Below are positions 42,272-54,113 of a stretch of DNA of 64,000 nt, in pieces. A program made the translations under genes and the position numbers. Each line of letters starts with the position of its first letter. The first letter of the stretch is position 1. Origin of the DNA: Seminavis robusta (Eukaryota > Bacillariophyta > Bacillariophyceae > Naviculales > Naviculaceae). The DNA is taken from assembly GCA_903772945.1 (NCBI GenBank), contig CAICTM010000099.1, positions 57,353 to 121,352 of the forward strand. Reading direction: 5' to 3'. Under the pieces are notes generated by a model. That model worked only from the letters and a program-made list of their open reading frames with translations, ran no database searches and was not told where the DNA came from.

Positions 42272-43021
42272 ATGTCTCCTTTGCAAATACTAGTAGTACT
42301 CCTTCTGGTCGCCCTTTGGGCCCCACTACCACACGCAGAAGCACAACAACAACAAGCATCAGTATCAGTATCAGTATCATCACTAGAAGTAGAATGTTCG
42401 GAACTGATAGAAGACTTTGACTTCACGATGGACGGTTTCATTGGACAAGTCGAGTTCATTCAATTACTAGAAGAACTAGCTACCGGTATGCCCGCCTCTA
42501 GCAGTTGCAATGTAGCACACACATGGCAATCGAAACGAGTCTTTCAAACGGCATTGGAAGAAATGTCGTGTCTGTGCACCGCCTACTCTCAAGAAGGCGA
42601 CAGTCGGTGTCGATGCGACTCGGACCATACTGCCTTTGCTCTTCCTGGAACATTCGACAACAGCGACTACGATCGAGCCATTTGTCGTCACATTGTTCAA
42701 GCCATTCAGTCGGAGTGTGGTGAAGAAGAACAAGAAGAACAACAAGAACCTCCTGTTCTCTCTCCTCCTTCCACCAACGACTCTGCTCCACCCGCTTCCA
42801 GCCTTCTCACAGCGGCTCTCTCCTTGCTGGCACTTATGGTGCTGTGTGTCGTGATCGTGCTGCAAGTGCTGCTGCAACAGCCATCCACACACAGCAAGCA
42901 ACTGCCACTCATCACTGCCGATGTACTTCTCCAAGCTCCTTCTTCTACTTCCACAACTACATGTACATCGCTAATACAACCCACTTCCTCCTCCGACACT
43001 CCTTACCTCCAGATTGTATAA
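42272..43021 (+). CDS. Small type I membrane protein of unknown function
   Basis: I start at 42272 (context ctaccATGtct), giving 249 residues, because this Met opens a clean signal peptide (MSPLQILVVLLLVALWAPL, cleavage near AEAQ). The frame is open 77 codons further upstream, but that part does not look like coding sequence. The ectodomain (about 28-160) is acidic with at least seven Cys; LIEDFDFTMDGFIGQVEFIQ resembles an EF-hand-like acidic helix-loop, though not a canonical one. A Pro/Ser-rich stalk precedes a single membrane helix (about 178-202, LLTAALSLLALMVLCVVIVL), then a Ser/Thr-rich tail. Likely a surface or endomembrane protein; family not recognised. Confidence 0.7.
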   Translation: MSPLQILVVLLLVALWAPLPHAEAQQQQASVSVSVSSLEVECSELIEDFDFTMDGFIGQVEFIQLLEELATGMPASSSCNVAHTWQSKRVFQTALEEMSCLCTAYSQEGDSRCRCDSDHTAFALPGTFDNSDYDRAICRHIVQAIQSECGEEEQEEQQEPPVLSPPSTNDSAPPASSLLTAALSLLALMVLCVVIVLQVLLQQPSTHSKQLPLITADVLLQAPSSTSTTTCTSLIQPTSSSDTPYLQIV

Positions 43022-45015
43022 GCAACAGCAAAACAAGACAAACGCAAAACAAAAACCTGCGCCATCATCCTACATGATGAGCGCCCTGCCAATCCAAACC
43101 ACACGCCCCTTTACTGACGAGACTTTCATAACACTGGTTTGTCATGCCACGGGACTGACTAGATCACAACCGATCAGATCACGTACAACATGGGCATGAC
43201 ATCCATATCATAGAGATCAATCGATCGATCAATGAATAGAAGGGAAGAGCACCAACAAGAAAGCAAAACAAAACGACAAGCCTGCAGCTGATGGATGAGA
43301 TCCTCTTTCCTCCCCATATTCCTTCCTGCCCCATCACTTCCAAATCAGCCTGCTATATCTGCGCTGCTGTCTCTTGCTGTTGGTTGCTACGCTGACTGAA
43401 CTAGCAAGTATACTACTGTAAATAAATAGATAGATACTACTGTAACACCACTTTGCCAAGAAGATCTCTAACTATCCATCATACTATACATGTACAAGTC
43501 CACGCTCCAACAACGATGCAAACCCAATCCATGGGTTTCGGCTAGGATAGGATCTTCAATCGAATCTCGTACCGTTTGACAAAGCAAGAACCTACAACAG
43601 CCACAGCTAGACAGCGGAGCCTGTATTCGAGTCAAGCAACTGGCTACCATAGCTGATGTATTTGCTACCGTAGCTAGATTGATTGATTGATTGATTGATT
43701 GGATTCCAGGCAAACATGGCTGAATGGTCATCTTCCGCCCGCGACCAGTCAAAAGGTATCGGTACCAACCAAGGATCTTCACGGTAAGTACACCATGTAA
43801 CGGTACTGTAGTTACTACTGGAACCATAATAAGATTGGCATCATGACATTGCTACATGCTACAGTACATCAAAATGACTCCCAACCAAAAGGTGAAAAGC
43901 GAAGCCAAGATCAGCCGTGAGAAGGGCAGCCGGATCAAAGAGAAGGGCTAGTTCGCTCTCTTGGCAAAAAAGAACCGATGCCAATGGTTATCATCATCAA
44001 TGCAATGCAACAACAATACAAGATCCATTGTATTGAAAAAGTAGTCGTCGAAGCTCTAGCTAACCGAATGAACTACCGCAGTGTAGCATGCATGCAACCC
44101 CTAGCTTGCGGTACCAGCGTACTGGTAGCTGCTCAGCACAGCTATTGCAAAAGGCAGCACAAACACACCGTAGTCGGACTCTCGGTTCTGGTGAGTGGTC
44201 CCGGTACCGGTCAGCCACCTCGTTGATACTGGCGCTGGACTGTCACGGCTGTCACCGGCGGCTTTGAGCCCATAATCGTAAAAAGGGCCCAGCCTGTGTG
44301 TGCAACCGGTGGGACTGTCCTTCTTTTACGTGCACTCATCATCCACATCTATCTGTGATTGGCCGACTCGACAACAACCACTCCCTGCTCCCTCGTATCA
44401 AACCGTACGACTGTACTGGTAGCGTGTACGTGAGTACTGTAATGTACTCCAGTACCAGTACGGTGTACGGTACAGTAGAAGACGGCTAAGTGTGCGCATG
44501 CAAGCCTTTGTTCCTCCCGCTTCTGGGAGCGCTGTCGCTGCCAAATGCGTTTCGATCTCTAAATCTCGGAAAGGCGCCCTAAGTAATGATTCGCCAAATT
44601 ACAGCTCATCTAAGTAATGGACGTTTCGGCTCTCTGGGAGCTGCCTCCAACTCCCATTCCAAAGCAACGGCGAAGATGCCAGAGCCAAAATCAAGAGCTC
44701 CCTCAGCTAAGATGCTCAAGCGTCAAGTAGATTGCACATGGGAGGCTTTGCCCTACTCACACGGAATTGAGACTCTCTCTCTCTCTCTCTCTCTGAGCTA
44801 GCGTGCCACACTGCAAAAGGCAACGGTTCCAACTCAAAAGAGACGAAGGTTCTTCGAGTGGAGACTGTCGTCGACATCGGAGTGGTCTACAATCAGGACC
44901 AGTCCGACCGTCAGGAGACTACTCAATACATTTAGGCTTGCTCTCTCGGTAGAGACTGAAACGGGGGATTCTGTGGTTTTGTTGATTGGCTAGCTAGCTG
45001 TAGGCAGACCAAGCC
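43022..45015. other. Intergenic region
   Basis: About 2 kb with simple repeats: (GATT)6 at about 43678-43701 and (CT)n at about 44771-44793. No gene supported. A 25-codon frame at 43873 (MTPNQKVKSEAKISREKGSR...) is noted but unproven. Confidence 0.5.
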
Positions 45016-48000
45016 ATGAGCGATCGAGCTCCTCCTAATGGCGCAACTGCCGCCACCAAGAGCAGCAGCGGGAACGATTCGAAGGCAGCAGACGACTTGT
45101 CCATCTTGGCACAAATGGATAGTCGAGAGCTGTTGATGAACGATAAGCTCTTTCATTCGTTACCTCTCGATGAAATGATACGAAAGAGCGACCCGGAAGA
45201 AATCGATCGCTTGTTCATGGGGCACATGAAGCAGTATCTGTGGAAGTCGCTCCAACCAGGGTCGCAGGAGCGTCAGCCTCTTACACCTTCTACGGTCGCA
45301 AGTACAATCACCTCTAGGCGGGATAGAGTCAAATATCGGTTGGGGCCATCGGCCAGATTCAACAAAAGTCACCGGATGGGGAAGAATCAGCTGGTAATCC
45401 AGGGGGCGGCCACGGCAGCAACGGCGTCGATGACAACTGCCGGCAGTGCCAAATCATCTCAAGTAGCAGGCAAGCGCAATCAACAAGTCGAGGGAATTAG
45501 GGAAGGTCGTCAGGAAGAACAATCCTCTCCTCCACCAAACAAGGGAATAAAGTCGACCGCAATCAGTGAAACAGAGGAAACTCGACAGGCTGCTTCCCCT
45601 CCCGTCTCCTTTCGTGGAGGTATTGTGTCGTCGTCTAATACCCCGACGCAAAAGGAAGATACACGCACTACTAGCGAAAACAAGGGCAACAAAGCTGCAG
45701 CAGCTAGCGATGCCAGCGACGCAGCTGACCATGTTCCCCTGGAATCGGTCGTAGCGACGGTAGAAGAAAGCTTTGCTTCCAGGTTTGATGCCCTGCAACA
45801 GAGTATTGACGGTCTGCCAACTGGAAACGGCAGGCCGCCCAACGTTGACGTTCAACAAACGAACGAGGACGATGGACGCGTGTCGCCGAGAAAGCTGAAA
45901 GCTATTACGGAAGCCATGGAGTCCCATTTTGCCCCAAGATTTGATGCCATAGAAGGGTCGCTCTCCAGCATCCAGCAGACACTGGCTCTCTTGGCCAACA
46001 ACATGATTCAGGCGCAACAACCTCGTCAGCCGACGTTTCAGCATCAGTTTCAGCAGCCGCAGTTTCAGCAACATACTCGAACGTCAAGTCAGCAACATAT
46101 TCGGACTCCAAATCAGCAACCCACGAAGCCGTCCTTTCCGCCACCCACGAATCCATTCATGCAACAAAACTCTCAGCATGGTTCGCCTGCTGCTCCCAAT
46201 ACACCGAAAGGACCAAGAACGGGTGAGTCCTCGGGAGATGGTTGGTTTAGCCAGCTCCGTACTCCCATGAATTCAAAGCTGATACGTAGCAATGAGCAGC
46301 ATTCATCGGTTCCACCTGACCGAGCGCTGGGACGCCAATCAAAGACTTTGTCAGCGACTGTCCACAGGGAAGAGGCGGCATTTGATGAGCTGATAGCAGA
46401 TGAAAAAGAACGAACAGCAGGGAGACCCTACGACTCGGTCGAACCCCAGCGAACGAAAAAACGTGCGCCATCAGAGGACGCGGTAACAGCACTGGAACTG
46501 AAACCACACAACAGCAAAGAGAAACGCAAAGAGCGGACAAGGATTCGAAGCGGAGACAATGACAGCACGGAGAAACCATCAGCGCCAGAAAGAGGGACTG
46601 GGAACAAACGAAGCAGCAAGTTTGCATTTGACACGATGAAGGATGAAACGCCTAATAGTGACATACCCATGGTGTTATCACCTAGGGCTGCCGATGACAT
46701 TGATGTGCGTCACGAGGAGGACGAGATTCCAACAACCCCGAAATCTCAAGTGGAAATGCCTCGTCGTTACCCAAAAGAGTTGAAGGCAACACCCAACATT
46801 ATTTCCAGAGCCAAGCTCATCATGTCAAGGACAACCAAGACACCATCTCCGAAAGACACTTCAGATACTTTTTCATTCATCAAGAGACGGTCGATGAGAC
46901 GGTCCAACACACCCATCAAGGACCGGAAACGCACCAATTCCAAGGATACACACAGCGTCGTTAAACACGGCTTGAACGAAACAGAGGGATTGACATCGAA
47001 AAAGACCGACGAAGAATCCGAAGCGTATCCTACACGAGCGCTCACAGCAAAATCGCAGCCAAAGGAAGGCAATGACGATCAACCCCAGCAGCCCCTTAAT
47101 CTGAAACAGGACCACCTCGAATGGAACTTTGATGACTCTGGCGGCAGCCCCTTGCGTCATCGGCGGGTGCATGGTTTACCGAAGCTGAAGGATGATACAG
47201 AAACAAAAACACCGACTACTCCTTGCGCACAAAGCGATATCGTTAGACACAACGGTAGTTCTGCTGCCCATTGGCAGAGAGTTGCCCCTGTCCAGCCACT
47301 CGACCTAGAACGTGATAGTGCTGACGATGCAGATTCTCCATTGCGACCTAGGAGATTGCAGTACCGGCCCGCCGGTACACCATTCCACAAGAGTCAGAGC
47401 TGGGATGACGCGACTAATGCATCCAACCTTCGTACGAGCACCGAAGGTAAGAGTGAAGGGGCGAGACATCATTTCACAATCGATCGAAGAGCCCACCATG
47501 CACACTAACACCTAATCTTAATCTATCGACCGAAGAGCAGAAGGATAATTTGTCAAAATTCTCTGCACCTTTACGTCCAACGACTTCAGATGATGTGCCT
47601 CGGCGCCCAGAAAGACAGCATCATGCACTTTCTTCGGCTGATTCACCGCCTTCTTCGGCAGACCACCGTGGTAACCACAAACGCAAGACAGTTACGATTT
47701 CTCCTGCCCCTCCTACGCACATCCCTCCTCCCCTTTTTGACGAGAATCCACGAGGGCCACGCAAGAAGCCTTCGATTATGCTCAATGAAAATGAGTATCC
47801 CTTTCGGGACACATCAACTCCAACATCGATTCCTCGAATAAAGGAGCCGGCAGTCCGAAGGCGTGCCCATATTCCTCGATTTGGTGAGTCCCCATCAAGT
47901 GAGGCTCCGATGCGCAGCAAGAGGAATCGGGAACGAAATGGCTTGGATGCTAGCAAACCTCCCGAGACAAAAGAACAGAATGGGGCCAAGCACGATAAAC

Positions 48001-50912
48001 ACGAAAAGACTGAACTCGAAGATACAAAGAATGTTCATCCTACAGAGAAGAAAATACACACTCAGTCATCACAAGCGAAAGGTTGCCTCAAGAACAGCAA
48101 GCATAGCAAATCCTCCTCGTTGAAGGATATACCTACATCTATTTCTTTGTTGGGAGGTGGATTAACTACGCTTAATTCGTCACCATTGCCTGGTATGCTG
48201 GCACCAGCAACTCCTTCAACCCTTGGACATCAAGAAATCGATGAGACTTTCCATCAAACCCCACTCATTGACTGCTCCCCGTCGCGCAACAATGGACGGT
48301 TGCTTGGTGCAACTGCATGGACCATTCAGACCTGGTCAAGTCCGATGGCGGGCAACAAGCGTGTCCCCGCCAGAGAAGCGCAGGAGGCATGTACGTCGCC
48401 ACAAAATAAAGATGCTTCATCTCAGTCGTCATCCCATCCAAGCGATGAGGAAGACGAACTCATGGCGATTGAGTCACCAAGTCACGTTGTTCGTTTAATC
48501 AAAAAGCTCCCCCGTGTGCGGAAGATAAAGGATGCAAAGACGTCGGAGCCCGACCTAGAGTCTATTGGCCAGGACAGTTACCACAAAACCTCCGTGGCTT
48601 CTTCAAAGTCATATTTGACCGACGAATGGCCCGAAGTAGACGCAAGTCCAACTGATGAAACTCCAATAAGTCTGTCAAATTTGATCAAATCTCTTGCAGA
48701 AGAAGAAGCAAGGATGTCACGGACGAGACTCGAAAACTTGAAGAGAGAACACGGCTTAAAACTGACAGGGACGAACAGCGAGACAACCGTGTCCGACATC
48801 TCGGGCATATATCAGACAGTACAGTCCTTGCCGGAGTACCTCGGCCCACAGAGATCTCTCCAGAACCGCTCTTACACATTCCCAGTTCCGTGCCCGAAAG
48901 TAGACGAGAATATGATGAGCTTGTTGAAAGTGTTGCCATCGTCCGAGGAGAGCGAAACGGAAGAGACGACCAACAAAGCAAGAGATTCAGGAGACTCAAA
49001 GGAGTACGCCTCTCCCGCAAACAGCATTCTGGATACGGGCAACGACGACGGCGGGAAAGCCTTGTCGTGTTACCCACAACCATCATCGCAGACGAAAACT
49101 ACTGAAGGCGCTCCCGAAGAGCAAAAACGTGAATCACCGAAAGAAGAGAAGGCCCGGAGATCGCCCCCTGTACACCTCAAAGACGGCGCCAGAAGAGAGC
49201 GAACCTCTCCTCCTCGCGAGCATCCTTCCGAAATCTTGGTCGTCGAGGAAGACGATTATCTGTCCCCCAGTGGGGTCTCCACGGTGTCTTATTCGGTGTC
49301 AACTACTCGCACTGATCACGAGACGGCTTTGACCACAAGACACCAGTTGGTGCCTTCTACATCAAACTCACAAGGAGACATGGACTGCTGCAGCCCATCC
49401 AGTACACTGAAACTGCTCACAGCTGGTAACCACTTTATTCAAATCCCAAGAAAGGCATCGTTGAAGAAGCAAGGCGACCCATCAAGGGGCTCTGTTGTTT
49501 GGTCAAACCCCGGCCACAAGCCAGTATCGCATCTAGTTGCCAAACAACCAGATGAGAGGCTGCTTCTTCCTACCCTCGACACATTCCCTCAGAATAATCC
49601 AGCCTTTGCCATCATTGCTCAAAAGATTGCCGAGGCGGAAGCTGCCCTCAAAGCCGAGTTAGCTCGGGAAAACGCTGCAAAGCGTAAGAAAGCGATAGGT
49701 CACTATACGTTTGATCAGGACACCACTAACAACGACGACGACGATGACTCGGATGACGATGAGGAACTCAGTGGTTTGGCCGACTTGAAGAAAGATATGG
49801 AGATATATATCCCAACTGGTCCACGACCGAAGCAGATCACCTTCACACCTGCAAATGTGATCAGGTCCTTAAGTCCGGGCCCGACGACAACCATTCTAAC
49901 GGACAGCGGCGAAAGGTACATTGAATTAGTTCACATGGGAAAGGCTGCCTTGTTTGATAATCCTACGTCCCCTGCGGCTAGTTCTGTATCTGGTGCGAGC
50001 TCGAGTCTGGAGAGCAACACGGCTACTTCGAATCTCCGACGAGGACGCTCTTACGAAACAAAATCAACCAAAACCTCTTTCCTCGAACGATTCCAAGCTA
50101 GGACAGAAAAGAAGGGGGGGCGACCTCAGCAGCACAGAAAGCAGAAGTCCGCAAAGAAAGGGAAGAAGGTAAACAAGAAGAAACCGAAGAAGCACGTCAT
50201 CAGCCCAGTGCCGGAACAAAAGGATCCTTCTTCTGGTGTATCAGATGTCAACAGCAGTCCCCCCAATAGCAGCGTGAGCATTGGCTTGATCTTGATGGAC
50301 GATGTCCAACAATTCGAGCAGTTTGAGAACACGGAGCAGGAGGCCGCCCAGATCATCGAAATTGTGGAACGGTATTATCACTATCACACTCGGTACAATG
50401 CTGGCAACCCAGATCACTTTGTAATGCCCCTGTCAGAGAGGAAAAAGCAACCGCTGGATCAGTTATTGGGCTGGACAATGGTTGCCTTTGAGGAGATTGA
50501 AAGAGACTTCCTAACCTCTTTTCACAACAAGGCGAAGGAGGACGGACAGATGAAAACAGGGGCCATGTTCGGAGAAGAGAGTTCTCAGGAACGTGATGCG
50601 AATCCTACATGCAAAGTGGATGCAAAAGAGAAAAGCACCCGCCGTGCGGTCCCAAAGGCCGGTGATGATGGAGGCAATGACGGGGACGACGAGAAGAGCA
50701 AAGGCAGGCACAAAAAGTCAACCGATCCGCTGGAACGTGTCGGGATCTTCAATTTGGATGACTTGGATAGCAGCAGTTCCAATATGAGCGACGATTCCAC
50801 GTTTGACGACGACGATGAGGATGATAGCGGGTCGTCGTCGAGCCTTTTTAGTGATGACGATGATGATGGTGACGACACGGATCACAAAACGAGAAGTACA
50901 CTGTCAGAGTGA
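45016..50912 (+). CDS. Giant intrinsically disordered protein (2 exons, 1935 residues)
   Basis: Two long frames that look like separate genes are joined by an 89-bp intron: exon 1 45016..47446, donor GTAAGA at 47447, a CTAAC branch-like motif at about 47506, acceptor AG at 47534-47535, exon 2 47536..50912. The junction makes a Glu codon and keeps frame. The second frame has no ATG of its own near its start, which supports fusion. The protein is Ser/Pro/Lys/Glu-rich throughout. Residues about 30-75 look helical (LSILAQMDSRELLMNDKLFH), there are Gln-rich runs near 335-385, and a Lys-rich segment occurs near the C-terminus. A conserved-looking globular patch near 1720-1790 (FENTEQEAAQIIEIVERYYH, LDQLLGWTMVAFEEIERDFL) precedes an acidic Asp/Ser tail. 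No named domain recognised. Confidence 0.8.
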
Positions 50913-51016
50913 AACGTCCTCCAAGAATTGTAAACGACGAGGGCGAACACATGGAAACGTATCATACTGTAACATATAGCTATCTTTCACTGGGGTTATC
51001 TCTTATACTGCTCCTT

Positions 51017-52351
51017 TCACTCTGCAGCAGGAAGTGCTGCTACTTCGGACGGCGGTGGTGGCGGTGGCGCAGGTGAAGGGGCTGGAATAGATTCTGGCTC
51101 TAGTGCAGGTGATGGTTCCGGGGCTCTTACAGGTTCTGGTGTAGGTGCAGGTTCTGGTGTAGGTGCAGGTACAGGGGCAGGGGCTGGTGCAGGTTCTGGT
51201 GCAGGTGCAGGTGCAGGTTTAGGTACAGGGACTGGTGCAGGAATTGCTGGTTCTTGTTTCAAGTTTTCCTGTGGTGCTACAGCCACTGTTTCCGGTGGAA
51301 CAGACTCTGGAACTGGTGCTGCCTTTTCTTCTACTATCGGTTCTGGAGCTGGTTGTTGTTGTTGTGGGGTTGATTCAGGCACTTCCTTTGGAGTCGAGTC
51401 AGGCAGTTGTTGTTGTGGTGTTGATTCTGCCACAGAATCAGGTTGTTGCTGTGAAGCTGTCTCGGCCAGCTGTTGTGGAGCTGGTCTTGGAGGCTCCACT
51501 GTTCTCAATGGTGGCTCAGGCTCCACTGATGGCGTGGGTTCTGGGGCTTGTTGCTGTTCTGGTATTGGCGTAGGTTCTGATTGAGAAAGAGGGGCTGCAT
51601 TTGGCGCGGTACTACTCTCAGTGGCAGGCACCGTTTGTTGTGGCTCAGGAGCACTGGCTTGCATAGGTTCATGAGTTGATGTTGTTGTTGTCGTCATTGG
51701 AGGTGCTTCTGGTGCTTCCGTTGAGAGTGACTTGGATGACGCCAGTTGCTTCTCCGCTTCGGCTTGTGCTTGGGCATTTGGGAACTGCAATATCTTTCCT
51801 TTTTTTGTGTTGACCTTGACTTCTCCAACCCGGTTTGTGACAGTATCATATTCTTCAATGACGAGTCCTTGGGCCTTTAGATCCTCCAGTGCCTCTGGAC
51901 TGACGATTTTGAAGGTTCCATCGACCCTTCGGATGCCCACAAATGATGGTCTATGGTCCAGACTTGATTTGTCCAACTTTCCAGCTGTGCGAGCCTCCCG
52001 ATTGTATTTTTCACGGTTTCTCTCTGACCGAGCTTTGAGCTCCTTGATGAAATCATTATCGCTGTTGTTATCTTCCACCACCATTGCAAAACCTAGTTGT
52101 GGGAGAGAAATTCCTGCCACCGTCCCGGCCATAGAAGTCACTGCTTGTTCCATCAAAAAGGCTCGCCTCGTATTGGTAGATCCACCATTCTTGTTGCCAT
52201 CTTCCAAGTGTGGCTCCTTTGTTGCAAAAAGATTCTGGTCTTGAGAACGAGCGCATCTACCGGTACGAGGACACGACAACGAGAAACCGTCCACTTCCGA
52301 TAGTCGACAGCATATCAACCCAAAAGACAAAAGCACAAATAGGGCCACCAT
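51017..52351 (-). CDS. Putative thylakoid-lumen protein with Pro/Ala/Glu-rich C-terminus
   Basis: Start chosen at 52351, giving 444 residues, because it opens a classic diatom plastid presequence: hydrophobic signal MVALFVLLSFGLICC, then a cleavage site before Phe (VDG/FSLS, an ASAFAP-like motif), and a basic transit part. A second signal, RRAFLMEQAVTSMAGTVAG then LPQLGFA, has twin Arg and a hydrophobic core, as in Tat-type lumen targeting. Residues about 100-220 form the only folded-looking part (RPSFVGIRRVDGTFKIVSPE, LKAQGLVIEEYDTVTNRVGE). The remaining half is Pro/Ala/Glu/Gln-rich, with repeated PAPAPEPAPAP-type units. Family not recognised. The gene converges with the giant protein gene, stops about 100 bp apart. 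Confidence 0.7.
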   Translation of the reverse strand: MVALFVLLSFGLICCRLSEVDGFSLSCPRTGRCARSQDQNLFATKEPHLEDGNKNGGSTNTRRAFLMEQAVTSMAGTVAGISLPQLGFAMVVEDNNSDNDFIKELKARSERNREKYNREARTAGKLDKSSLDHRPSFVGIRRVDGTFKIVSPEALEDLKAQGLVIEEYDTVTNRVGEVKVNTKKGKILQFPNAQAQAEAEKQLASSKSLSTEAPEAPPMTTTTTSTHEPMQASAPEPQQTVPATESSTAPNAAPLSQSEPTPIPEQQQAPEPTPSVEPEPPLRTVEPPRPAPQQLAETASQQQPDSVAESTPQQQLPDSTPKEVPESTPQQQQPAPEPIVEEKAAPVPESVPPETVAVAPQENLKQEPAIPAPVPVPKPAPAPAPEPAPAPAPVPAPTPEPAPTPEPVRAPEPSPALEPESIPAPSPAPPPPPPSEVAALPAAE

Positions 52352-52575
52352 GGTTCTAGCGTGATGGCAAAGAAAGATGGTACAATATCTTTGCGTTGAG
52401 AAGTAAAAGTGATGTTTGTTGGCGTTTTGTGAGCGGTGAGCGGTTGACATGCAGCAGTGGCGAGATGAGAATGCTTTCTCCTTGACTGACGTCATTGATA
52501 TGGCCTGCAAAGCTGTCAACACTGTTCTGTCCTTCTGCCAATGCCTTCCATTTATTGAACAGCGTAGAGGAAGAA

Positions 52576-52745
52576 TACCTCGGCAGGTTAACTGCCTGAG
52601 TTCTCAACCCCTTTAACCTCGGCAGGTAAACTGCCTGAGTTCTCAACCCCTTTAATGCTATTTCCTATTTCCTATTTCCTATTTACCTCGGCAGGTAAAC
52701 TGCCTGAGTTCTCAACCCCTTTAATGCTATTTCCTATTTCCTATT
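52576..52745. repeat. Short direct repeats with GGCAG..CTGCC palindrome
   Basis: Three copies (from about 52577, 52616 and 52684) of a unit beginning CCTCGGCAGGT and continuing through CTGCCTGAG to TTCTCAACCCC; two of them carry a tail of ATTTCCT repeats. GGCAG-GTAAA-CTGCC forms a small hairpin. They form the left border of the larger satellite. Confidence 0.85.
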
Positions 52746-54044
52746 TCCTATTCCGGTGAAGCCAAAGTATAAGGATAGAGATAGTCATAAGCCAACAAAA
52801 ACTGAACATTGATGGTTCAATACAAGTTAGGGGTAGGAATAAATCATTAATATTTTTAAAAGGTTAGTGCAATCAGCACAACAGCACAATAAGCCAGCAG
52901 GAGCTGTAAAGGTTAGAGTTGCAATAAGGGAATGGCAGCTGGTAAATTATAGAGTAGCGGGCGGCAACACACGACGTAGTCGAGTGTTGTCGCCAGGGCT
53001 AGCTTAATAATTTGAAGGTTGCAATGAGGGAATGAATGATACCGGGCGGCAACACACGACGTAGTCGGGTGTTGTCGCCAGGGCTGGCTTGAAAGATGGG
53101 TGCAATCTCGAACATGATCCTCCTTCTATCTGTCTTTCTGCCGAGGTATCGCAGCTCCTGCTAACTTATCTATTTCCTATTTCCTATTTCCTATTCCGGT
53201 GAAGCCAAAGTATAAGGATAGAGATAGTCATCAGCCAACAAAACTGAACATTGATGGTTCAATACAAGTTAGGGGTAGGAATAAATCATTAATATTTAAG
53301 GTTAGTGCAATCAGCACAGCAGCACAATAAGCCAGCAGGAGCTGTAAAGGTTAGAGTTACAATAAGGGAATGGCAGCTGGTAAATTATAGAGTAGCGGGC
53401 GGCAACACACGACGTAGTCGGGTGTTGTCGCCAGGGCTAGCTTAATAAAGAAGGTTGCAATGAGGGAATGAATGATACCGGGCGGCAACACACGACGTAG
53501 TCGGGTGTTGTCGCCAGTGCTGGCTTGAAAGATGGGTGCAATCTCGAACATGATCCTCCTTCTTCTATCTGTCTTTCTGCCGAGGTATCGCAGCTCCCGC
53601 TGACTTAATGCTATTTCCTATTTCCTATTCCGGCGAAGCCAAAGTATTAGGATAGAGATAGTCATAAGCCAACAAAACTGAACATTGATGGTTCAATACA
53701 AGTTAGGGGTAGGAATAAATCATTAATATTTAAGGTTAGTGCAATCATCACAACAGCACAATAAGCCAGCAGGAGCTGTAAAGGTTAGAGTTACAATAAG
53801 GGAATGGCAGCTGGTAAATTATAGAGTAGCGGGCGGCAACACACGACGTAGTCCGGTGTTGTCGCCAGGGCTAGCTTCATAAAAAGAAGGTTGCAATGAG
53901 GGAATGAATGATACCGGGCGGCAACACACGACGTAGTCGGGTGTTGTCGCCAGGGCTAGCTTGAAAGATGGGTGCAATCCGAACATAATCCTCCTTCTTC
54001 TATCTGTTTTTCTGCCGAGGTATCGCAGCTCCCGCTGACTTAAA
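52746..54044. repeat. Tandem satellite, three units of ~435-443 bp, each with two hairpins
   Basis: Units begin at TTCCGG(T/C)GAAGCC at 52751, 53194 and 53628, giving periods of 443 and 434 bp. They are nearly identical apart from scattered substitutions and small indels. Each has two copies of a strong inverted repeat (GGCGGCAACACACGAC-gta-GTCGGGTGTTGTCGCC) near 52958, 53043, 53396, 53478, 53829 and 53915. No conserved coding frame runs through the units. Confidence 0.9.
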
Positions 54045-54113
54045 TCATCAGCAACAAAACGTCGTTGAATCAATCGAATCCCCAGAGCCTCTGCCATTGT
54101 CGTTGTCGTTGTC

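Noticed and set aside
43716-43950. Possible tiny gene: MAEWSSSARDQSKGIG.. then MTPNQKVKSEAKISREKGSR..
   Set aside because: The second peptide faintly recalls RAMP4/SERP1 N-termini, but no reading-frame-compatible intron and no downstream membrane helix were found.
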